Source: Heterotrichella gracilis (Eukaryota; Sar; Xanthophyceae; Tribonematales; Xanthonemataceae). Taken from it: a DNA stretch of 30,638 nt. The notes below the pieces were generated by a model, which saw nothing but the letters and a program-made list of their open reading frames with translations, had not been told where the DNA came from and did not search any database. Position 1 is the stretch's first letter; every line of letters starts with the position of its first letter. Positions 24,712-30,638 of this stretch are shown here, in pieces. The stretch is taken from contig JAULBX010028338.1 of the NCBI GenBank assembly GCA_032358255.1, forward strand, positions 1-30,638. The letters are read 5' to 3'. The translations under genes were made by a program, and so were the position numbers.

Positions 24712-24771
24712 AAGAGGTAAGATTCAAGAGGCAAGAATTAAGAATTAGGAATTAAGAATTAGGAATCAAGG
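24712..24771. repeat. second 14-bp tandem repeat (AAGAATTAGGAATT-like)
   Basis: Four 14-bp units start at 24712, 24726, 24740 and 24754: AAGAGGTAAGATTC, AAGAGGCAAGAATT, AAGAATTAGGAATT and AAGAATTAGGAATC, then AAGG. The sequence is unrelated to the array 12 nt away but the period is the same. The remaining spacer to 24894 shows nothing recognisable. Confidence 0.8.
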
Positions 24772-24894
24772 CTTTTGGCCAAAGACAAGGTATTATAAAT
24801 GGGCCGTTTTTAGTGATTTAAGGTAAAAATAAAGGATAAAAAAAAGCTAACATATATTAACAGGAGGGCTTACAATAGTCTGATAAATGAAGCG

Positions 24895-24924
24895 TTTGCG
24901 ATTTATATAATTTACATATCTTCA
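24895..24924 (+). promoter_or_regulatory. candidate promoter of the lepB operon
   Basis: TTTG (24895-24898) and TATCTTCA (24917-24924) are separated by 18 nt, close to the Bacteroidota pattern TTTG-N19/21-TAnnTTTG. The ATG follows at 24936. Confidence 0.45.
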
Positions 24925-24935
24925 CAGTCTAATCT

Positions 24936-26729
24936 ATGGGAAATTACATTTTTTTACTCTTGGTCTTAGCTTCTTTTTTTGGGCTAAGCAAACTATTTAC
25001 AAAAGCGGGAATTGATAGCTGGAAGGCCTGGATTCCTATTTACAATTTTTACCTTTTAGCTAAATTGCTGGATAAGCCTTGGTGGTGGTGTTTGATCATG
25101 ATTGTGCCGGGCGTCAACATCCTTATGTATGGTGTTTATGGATTCAACGTAGCGCGGGCTTTTAATAAGCCAAGCAATCAGGAATTGTTGTTTGCTTCCG
25201 TATTACCTTATCTGTTTTTTGTGAAAATAGGTTTTGATGATAGCGCCAAATTTGTTGGATTAAGCAAATACAAAATTGAACCCAGTAAATTTATTAAGAA
25301 TTGGGTTGACCCTATTATGTTTGCTGTGATCGCCGCCTCCATCATTCGCGGTTATTTTATAGAAGCGTTTACCATACCTACTTCTTCACTCGAAAAATCA
25401 CTAATGGTGGGAGATTTTTTGTTTGTGAATAAATTTGCCTACGGTCCAAAAATTCCGCAAACGCCCCTATCCTTTCCATTTGCGCATCATACCTTGCCCT
25501 TAAGTGAAAGTAAAAAGTCGTATTTGGAATGGATCAAGCTACCCTATTTCCGTTTACCGGGATTTGGCAACGTAAAAAATAATCAAATTGTGGTGTTTAA
25601 TTATCCCGATGGTGATACCGTGTTGTTAAAACATCAGAACAGCAGTTATTATCAAATTGTGAGAGATGAAGCTCAAAACATTAAGAATTATGAAGGCGGA
25701 AAAAAGAGCGACAGTTATTACCAAGGAAAAGCCTGGGAATATATAAACAGTGCGGAAAAACCCTTGGGTGACATTGCGGCAAGACCCGTAGATAAAAGGG
25801 ATCATTATGTAAAACGTTGTGTGGCCATTGCCGGTGATAAACTAGAAATAAAAGACGGAAATATTTTTATTAACGGCGAAGCACAGCAAATGCCTGAACA
25901 CGCCCAACACCGCTATATTGTAAAAACTAATGGAGACCTTTTTGGAGAAAACATTACCACAAAAGAAGGTTCACATGCCTTGAGTAATTTTACCTTATTA
26001 GATCAACTGGATATTTATGTTTCTGAAGCCGGAAAAATTGAAAGTCCGGCAGGTTATGATACATCCTATTATGACATTAATATGCCGGCCGATGTTGCCG
26101 AAAAAGTAAAAAGTCTTTCGGGAGTATATTCTATCACTAAAAAAATAGAACCACGTGGTTATTATGATTACCGGGTGTTTCCACATCATCCTTCCTTTGC
26201 TTGGAACAATGATAATTTTGGTCCATTATTATTGCCTAAAGCCGGTTTAACGATCAATATCGACACTCAGAATGTTTATTTGTACGAAAAGGTGATGAAT
26301 ACTTATGATGATGGTATTCATCAGGTAGGTGTAAAAGATGGAAAAGTTTTTTATGACGGAAAACCGATCAGCACTTACACCTTTAAACAAGATTATTATT
26401 TTATGATGGGAGATAATCGTCATAATAGCGCTGACAGCCGCAGTTGGGGATTAGTTCCTTATGATCATATTGTAGGTTCACCATTTTTTGTTTGGTTTAG
26501 CATGAAGTATGCTGAAAATAATCCGATCAGCGGAAAATCGGTGATTGGTTCCTTATTTAAGAATAGTCATGAAGGAAAATTTAGATGGGATCGTTTTTTA
26601 TGTTACGTACAGGACGGAAAACTTCATTCGATAAAAATACCTTTCATTGCGGTTATTCTCGGCATTTGGGGGTATAATAAATGGAATGGGCGTCGTAAAC
26701 AAAAACTGCAGAAAGCATCAGCAAAATAA
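24936..26729 (+). CDS. lepB: signal peptidase I (LepB), large Bacteroidota form
   Basis: 597 residues, roughly twice the length of a minimal signal peptidase. An extra N-terminal membrane domain (about 1-105, with GIDSWKAWIPIYNFY and WWWCLIMIVPGVNILM, DUF5684-like) precedes the S26 domain. A membrane helix (about 126-146) leads to the catalytic Ser151 in IPTSSLEKSLMVGD (Leu152 replaces the usual Met). Catalytic Lys293 is in HYVKRCVAIAGD and box E is MGDNRHNSADSRSWG (492-495). A long insertion separates the boxes. The C-terminus has another hydrophobic segment (IPFIAVILGIWGY). It removes signal peptides on the outer face of the inner membrane. Candidate promoter at 24895-24924; first gene of a unit with a pseudo-signal peptidase (17-nt gap) and a WbqC-like gene. 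Confidence 0.95.
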   Translation: MGNYIFLLLVLASFFGLSKLFTKAGIDSWKAWIPIYNFYLLAKLLDKPWWWCLIMIVPGVNILMYGVYGFNVARAFNKPSNQELLFASVLPYLFFVKIGFDDSAKFVGLSKYKIEPSKFIKNWVDPIMFAVIAASIIRGYFIEAFTIPTSSLEKSLMVGDFLFVNKFAYGPKIPQTPLSFPFAHHTLPLSESKKSYLEWIKLPYFRLPGFGNVKNNQIVVFNYPDGDTVLLKHQNSSYYQIVRDEAQNIKNYEGGKKSDSYYQGKAWEYINSAEKPLGDIAARPVDKRDHYVKRCVAIAGDKLEIKDGNIFINGEAQQMPEHAQHRYIVKTNGDLFGENITTKEGSHALSNFTLLDQLDIYVSEAGKIESPAGYDTSYYDINMPADVAEKVKSLSGVYSITKKIEPRGYYDYRVFPHHPSFAWNNDNFGPLLLPKAGLTINIDTQNVYLYEKVMNTYDDGIHQVGVKDGKVFYDGKPISTYTFKQDYYFMMGDNRHNSADSRSWGLVPYDHIVGSPFFVWFSMKYAENNPISGKSVIGSLFKNSHEGKFRWDRFLCYVQDGKLHSIKIPFIAVILGIWGYNKWNGRRKQKLQKASAK

Positions 26730-26746
26730 AACATATTTTTGATTTT

Positions 26747-27607
26747 GTGATCAAAGTACGCTGGTTCATCAGCGCTTTGATAGCTTTGAGTGTTTTCTTT
26801 TTTTTCAAACGATTTGTTATTGATATTGTGCGTGTCAATAATCACGACATGGAAGCCAGTTATTCATATGGTGATGCTGTGCTTGTTAAGAAGATCCTTA
26901 ATAGTTATGAAACAAATGATCTGCTTTATTTTGAATATCCTGTGGAAGACAGCATTTTAAAAAAAACCAATTTTATTCAGCGTTTATATGGTTTACCGGG
27001 AGACAGCATTGAACTAAAAGCAAAAGTAGTTTACCTGAATCATTTTCCGCTTTCTACTGAATTACCGGTCAAACATAATTATTTCATCAAATCTAAAAAG
27101 GTAAAATTAGACAGTCTTTTTTTAGTAAATCACCACTTAACTGAAGGGGGCGAAATTTCAGTTGATTTTGATTACAGTTTTTCATTGACAGAATCTGAAA
27201 GTGTTACATTGCGCAAAGATTCGCTCATTGAATCGGTTGTATTAAAAATGGAGAAACCAGGCAACTACGATGAAACCTGTTACCCATCAGATCCTGCATT
27301 TAAATGGAACATGGATTATTATGGTAAACTATATATTCCTAAAAAAAACGACACCTTACAACTTGATTCGTTAAACTTAAAATTATACCTACCTATCATT
27401 ACCACGTACGAAAAAAACGAACTCAGACAAACGCAGGACAGTATTTTTATTGATGGTCAGTACGCTACCTATTATGTTGTAAAGAAGAATTACTATTTTG
27501 TATTAGGCGATAACCGCGATAATGCCAATGATTCGCGCGTATGGGGATTTTTACCTGAAAACTTCATTAAAGGAAAAATGATTGGAACTCTACGAAAAGT
27601 AAAATGA
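26747..27607 (+). CDS. signal peptidase I-like protein lacking catalytic Ser and Lys
   Basis: 286 residues of S26 signal peptidase fold with an intact frame. The N-terminal membrane segment is at 6-20. Box B reads RVNNHDMEASYSYGDAVLV: Asp34 stands where the catalytic Ser before Met should be. Box D reads FIQRLYGLPGD: Gln78 replaces the general-base Lys. Structural features are kept, including GLPGD and box E LGDNRDNANDSRVWGF (254-258 region). It should therefore fold but not cleave by the usual Ser/Lys mechanism. The start is GTG at 26747, 17 nt after lepB, and its end overlaps the WbqC-like gene by 4 nt (ATGA), so it is co-expressed with active LepB. A scaffold, chaperone or regulatory partner of LepB is an inference. 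Staphylococcal SpsA is a known inactive paralogue (recalled). Confidence 0.88.
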   Translation: MIKVRWFISALIALSVFFFFKRFVIDIVRVNNHDMEASYSYGDAVLVKKILNSYETNDLLYFEYPVEDSILKKTNFIQRLYGLPGDSIELKAKVVYLNHFPLSTELPVKHNYFIKSKKVKLDSLFLVNHHLTEGGEISVDFDYSFSLTESESVTLRKDSLIESVVLKMEKPGNYDETCYPSDPAFKWNMDYYGKLYIPKKNDTLQLDSLNLKLYLPIITTYEKNELRQTQDSIFIDGQYATYYVVKKNYYFVLGDNRDNANDSRVWGFLPENFIKGKMIGTLRKVK

Positions 27608-28245
27608 AGACGATTCTAAGTACCGCTTATTGGCCAAATTTGCATTATCTATATTGGTTTCTTCATTCAGAGAAAACGGTGATTGATGTGTATGAACATT
27701 ACCAAAAACAAAGTTTTAGAAACCGTTGTCAAATCATGACAGCCAATGGTCCCTTAAATTTATCCATCCCCGTAAAACACCTTGCCACAAAAGAATTCAC
27801 GGCAGACATTGAGATTTCTTATCAGGAAAAGTGGCAGATAAAACACTGGCGTGCCATAGTAAGTGCCTATAAAAATTCACCTTATTTTGAACATTTTGAA
27901 GATGAATTAAAACTAATGTACCAAAATGAACCAAACCTATTGGTTGATTTTAATGTGAGCCAACTTCGACTGATCTTAAAATTACTTCGACTGAAAAAAG
28001 AAATTGCACTAAGTACCAGTTATATTGAAGCTGAAGAAACAGACAATGATTTAAGGGAAAGCATTCATCCGAAACTCGATTTTAGGTCTGATAAAATAGT
28101 TGCTTCAGTTCTAATGAATCCATACTACCAAACCTTTGAAGCCAAAATGGCGTTTGTTCCTAATTTAAGTATATTGGATCTTTTATTTAATAAAGGCCTG
28201 GAGACCTGTGCTTATTTGAATTATCCCGCTGCATTAAAACACTAA
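27604..28245 (+). CDS. WbqC-like family protein
   Basis: 213 residues, soluble, no signal peptide. It matches the WbqC-like family from start to end: STAYWPNLHYLYWFLHSEK, YQKQSFRNRCQIMTANGPLN, LSIPVKH, WRAIVSAYKNSPYFEHFED and the end FVPNLSILDLLFNKG. WbqC was named from an O-antigen cluster but its reaction is not established; Bacteroidota copies are often next to lepB. The ATG overlaps the stop of the pseudo-signal peptidase (ATGA), so the three genes form one unit. A probable bidirectional terminator lies between it and the convergent M23 gene. Confidence 0.88.
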   Translation: MKTILSTAYWPNLHYLYWFLHSEKTVIDVYEHYQKQSFRNRCQIMTANGPLNLSIPVKHLATKEFTADIEISYQEKWQIKHWRAIVSAYKNSPYFEHFEDELKLMYQNEPNLLVDFNVSQLRLILKLLRLKKEIALSTSYIEAEETDNDLRESIHPKLDFRSDKIVASVLMNPYYQTFEAKMAFVPNLSILDLLFNKGLETCAYLNYPAALKH

Positions 28246-28248
28246 GCC

Positions 28249-28280
28249 TTTTACAACAAGGTTTATCCATGTTGTGAAAA
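28249..28280. terminator. probable bidirectional terminator
   Basis: TTTTACAACA (28249-28258) pairs with TGTTGTGAAAA (28270-28280) with one bulge, an 11-nt loop, and T-runs on the outer sides. It lies between two convergent genes. Confidence 0.5.
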
Positions 28281-28297
28281 TTTTCACCGATCCACCA

Positions 28298-29947
28298 TTA
28301 TTTCTTTAACACATAATTTAAAAAAGCCCTGTTGCCCAATTTATCGACAACTTCTACTTTAAATTCTAATATTCCCATCGGTGTGTCTTCATCAAAATAA
28401 TAGGTCAAAAGGTCCGTTTTATTATCGAATTCTGCTAAAACCCAGGTATTATTAAGCCAAACATTGTATTTAGAAATGCCACTTAAATTATCGGAGATGT
28501 GAAATGAAAATGCATCTAACTGCCAGGCTTGCTGAATGGCTTGTTTTTTATGTGCCACTTTAATTTTTGGCGGGATGGTATCAAAAGCCAGGTGAAACCA
28601 ATCGAATTCTTTGATCGTGTAAAAAACAGAATCGTTGCGGTTAATTGGCATGTAATTATTAGAAGATCCTCTCAATACTAACTTCGTTCGGTTGCGTTCG
28701 TATTTTGGAGGCACTTTAAATCCGACCAAAGCAGGCTGACGTAAATTCACTTCCGGTAACACCACTAACTTTCCGGAACTTTCAATGGAGTTATCAAGAA
28801 TTAATGGTGTCGAATAATACAAGGTTTTAGCCGGAATATAGATCTGTACATTGTTTTTACTAAAAGAAAAATCTTCGTTACAATTTACCAGAACCTCACT
28901 TTTGATGGCATTTTTTTTATGGTCTGTTTTCTGTTTTGCTTTTATAAAAAAAACGAGACTTTGAACATTTCCGGCTTCATCATTGACCACTAATTTTATT
29001 TTGTGAAATCGTTTCTCACTCAATACAAGTCTGCCTTTATTAAGGCTATAGTCATAAAACTCATCAGGATAAAGTGTTGGCAGAAAACACTTTTGATATT
29101 TATCGTTGCCTACTTTTTCGCAAAATTCATTGATGTATCTTGACTCTGAAAAAGCAATGCATCGTAACTGGTGAAAGTAGATGAGGCTATCATCACAGTA
29201 TATTCGTGCGGCATAAATATTATTTGGATTTCCATTGGCACTGCATTTATCAAAACCCGAATACGATAAACCTATGATTGAATTTGCTAAAAGAACATGA
29301 TCATCCTCTAAAATCATGGTATCTCCATTGTTTTTAATGCGCTGTGAGAACATGAATTTTGGGGAAGTGGTATCACTTAAATCATAAAAAGCAATGTGTT
29401 CAATATAAGGTGGAGTTACATCATTCACATTATAATAACTCAATGGATTAAGCGGCATTTCCGATTGTTCATCACGCAATTCAAAATGCAAATGAGGTCC
29501 GGTAGAACCTCCTGTATTTCCGGAGCGGCCAATGATCTCATTTCTGCGCACATAAATAGATCTTGGTCTTGGATAAAAATCAACCTCAAAACTTTGCACA
29601 TCGTATTGATATTTTTTTGCGACGTTCGCGATTTTAAGACTGAAGGCATTTAAATGTGCGTAAAGACTTACCTTACCGTTTGGATGCGTGATGTAAATAC
29701 ATTTCCCATACCCGGAGGCGCTCACCCGAATTCTGGAAACATACCCTTCTTCGATTGAAACAACCGGTAGATTTATTTTTCCGGCGGTTGAAAAATCAAT
29801 ACCGGCGTGAAAATGATTGGGACGTAATTCGCCATAATTACCGGTGATGGCTAAACTAGAATCAATAGGCCAAACAAAATTCAGTTGCGTTTGAGCAATT
29901 AAGGTCTGCATTAAAACACTAAGAAATACCAAACCTAGTTTCTTCAT
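28298..29947 (-). CDS. exported M23 family metallopeptidase
   Basis: 549 residues. Signal peptide at 1-19 (MKKLGLVFLSVLMQTLIAQ). LytM/M23 domain at about 25-170 with a full zinc site: His47 and Asp51 in HFHAGID, His98 in LYAHLN, and His152/His154 in TGPHLHFELRD; GYGKCIYITHPNGK is also typical. The rest, about 175-549, is beta-rich without a recognised domain and probably binds cell-envelope partners. M23 enzymes cut peptide cross-links of peptidoglycan. Since the zinc ligands are intact, it should be active. ATG 29947 was taken as start; a GTG directly upstream (29950) would add one residue. The gene is followed by a bidirectional terminator and preceded, in the same direction, by an O-antigen ligase-like gene. 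Confidence 0.92.
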   Translation of the reverse strand: MKKLGLVFLSVLMQTLIAQTQLNFVWPIDSSLAITGNYGELRPNHFHAGIDFSTAGKINLPVVSIEEGYVSRIRVSASGYGKCIYITHPNGKVSLYAHLNAFSLKIANVAKKYQYDVQSFEVDFYPRPRSIYVRRNEIIGRSGNTGGSTGPHLHFELRDEQSEMPLNPLSYYNVNDVTPPYIEHIAFYDLSDTTSPKFMFSQRIKNNGDTMILEDDHVLLANSIIGLSYSGFDKCSANGNPNNIYAARIYCDDSLIYFHQLRCIAFSESRYINEFCEKVGNDKYQKCFLPTLYPDEFYDYSLNKGRLVLSEKRFHKIKLVVNDEAGNVQSLVFFIKAKQKTDHKKNAIKSEVLVNCNEDFSFSKNNVQIYIPAKTLYYSTPLILDNSIESSGKLVVLPEVNLRQPALVGFKVPPKYERNRTKLVLRGSSNNYMPINRNDSVFYTIKEFDWFHLAFDTIPPKIKVAHKKQAIQQAWQLDAFSFHISDNLSGISKYNVWLNNTWVLAEFDNKTDLLTYYFDEDTPMGILEFKVEVVDKLGNRAFLNYVLKK

Positions 29948-30019
29948 CACTACGCTACTTTCATTTTAGTTATTTCTCTATATGTGATCAACTTATTTAG
30001 ATAATTATTTTGAGAGTGA

Positions 30020-30638
30020 CTAATCCAATCGATCATTATGAGCTTTTAATTCGGCTTCATTGACCAACTCAAAAAAAGCTAAAAAGAACACAAAAAATAA
30101 AACACCTGCGGCGGTTTGTAACATACTTTCCACCGCAAAATTGAGGGTAATCATGAGTGCGAAAACCATCAGCAAGTAGTTACCAGTTCTAAAGCCACTG
30201 ATCAGCTTGCCTAAAGTAAGGTAAAGTAAGAGCAAAAAACCAATAATTCCCATGCCAATAAAGGTTTGAAAAAACTGATTATGGGCATTAAAACGGTGTT
30301 GAAAAGCACCTGACAATCCATCTTGTTCATAAGCCTGATACAAGGCGTCATTCGCGTCGCCCACACCGGTTCCAAAAATAAAATTCTGTTTAATGATACC
30401 GATGGCCTCTTGCCAAATAAGGACCCGTACCTGAGTGCTTTCGGAAGATGTTTTATCAATTTGATGTTGAGAAAGGTCGAACACCGCATTAAATCGGTTA
30501 AACAAACCCGGGAACATAATGGCAGTGGAAGCAAACGCCAACGAAAACAAAAAAATAATGACAACAATTTTTTTAGGTGTAAGCAACAATTTATACTTAT
30601 AAAAAAGGGTGAGCGGAATGCAGATCAAAAAGCTGATC
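30020..30638 (-). CDS. O-antigen ligase/polymerase-like protein (5' truncated by window)
   Basis: The frame remains open to the window edge, so this is the C-terminal part (about 206 residues) of a larger gene. Several hydrophobic segments surround a periplasmic loop with VRVLIWQEAIGIIKQNFIFG, GTGVGDAND, then HRFNAHNQFFQTFIGMG. This is the Wzy_C (O-antigen ligase/polymerase) signature, including the Arg near the loop start and the AHNQF element. These proteins join or polymerise glycan chains on the outer face of the inner membrane. It lies 73 nt upstream of the M23 peptidase and may be co-transcribed. The donor glycan is unknown. Confidence 0.85.
   Translation of the reverse strand, partial: ISFLICIPLTLFYKYKLLLTPKKIVVIIFLFSLAFASTAIMFPGLFNRFNAVFDLSQHQIDKTSSESTQVRVLIWQEAIGIIKQNFIFGTGVGDANDALYQAYEQDGLSGAFQHRFNAHNQFFQTFIGMGIIGFLLLLYLTLGKLISGFRTGNYLLMVFALMITLNFAVESMLQTAAGVLFFVFFLAFFELVNEAELKAHNDRLD

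Noticed and set aside
24613..24771. CRISPR array
   Set aside because: Units are 14 bp, directly joined without spacers, and no cas genes are present.
24554..24935. T-box riboswitch upstream of thrS
   Set aside because: The leader is only about 40 nt with no T-box consensus or terminator; the anticodon-like arm suggests protein, not tRNA, binding.
26747..27607. pseudogene call for the signal peptidase-like gene
   Set aside because: The frame is intact, structural motifs are kept and it overlaps the next gene in ATGA fashion; only the catalytic residues differ.

Overview
The window looks like chromosome from a member of the Bacteroidota (Flavobacteriia/Sphingobacteriia-like). The evidence is an AT-rich base composition, type IX secretion C-terminal sorting domains on two proteins, Bacteroidota-restricted families (DUF4293, WbqC-like, the large LepB form), TAnnTTTG-type promoter boxes next to several genes, and almost no Shine-Dalgarno sequences. 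No phage, insertion sequence, CRISPR array, tRNA or rRNA was seen. It reads as a mosaic of housekeeping and cell-envelope genes.

Layout. 1-684: 3' end of a membrane gene, probably a large ABC transporter. 839-5255 (-): three-gene unit of two SGNH-hydrolase-like proteins and an MBOAT acyltransferase, a plausible glycan O-acetylation module. 5368-6282 (+): miaA. 6500-7252 (-): lipoprotein with a DUF4190-like tail. 7532-10748 (+): MFS transporter, coupled unknown exported protein, DUF4293 membrane protein. 10812-12038 (-): M28/PDZ aminopeptidase. 12270-14373 (+): PH-domain membrane protein, purK, small zinc-ribbon protein. 14534-17921 (+): two tandem secreted propeller-type proteins with DFDPG repeats and T9SS tails. 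17953-19002 (-): NdpA-like nucleoid protein. 19160-21328 (+): tail-specific protease. 21329-21893: non-coding repeats, then the infC terminator. 21894-24553 (-): infC and thrS. 24554-24935: two 14-bp minisatellites and the thrS/lepB promoter region. 24936-28245 (+): lepB, a second signal-peptidase-like gene lacking both catalytic residues, and a WbqC-like gene. 28298-30638 (-): M23 peptidase and the 3' part of an O-antigen ligase/polymerase-like gene.

The most interesting signals concern translation control and a pseudoenzyme. (i) The thrS leader holds a 5-bp stem with a 7-nt loop in which U33 and a UGU anticodon fall in register, so it resembles the anticodon arm of tRNA-Thr and suggests threonyl-tRNA synthetase autoregulation as in E. 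coli. (ii) infC, directly downstream, has no ATG/GTG/TTG at its N-terminus and must start at a rare codon, best ATC behind a GGAGG, the classic IF3 self-control arrangement. (iii) The lepB paralogue has Asp and Gln at the catalytic Ser and Lys positions but is otherwise intact and sits in the same operon as active lepB. (iv) The MBOAT gene also appears to lack a canonical start codon. Functional calls rest on motif recognition by eye; no database search was run.
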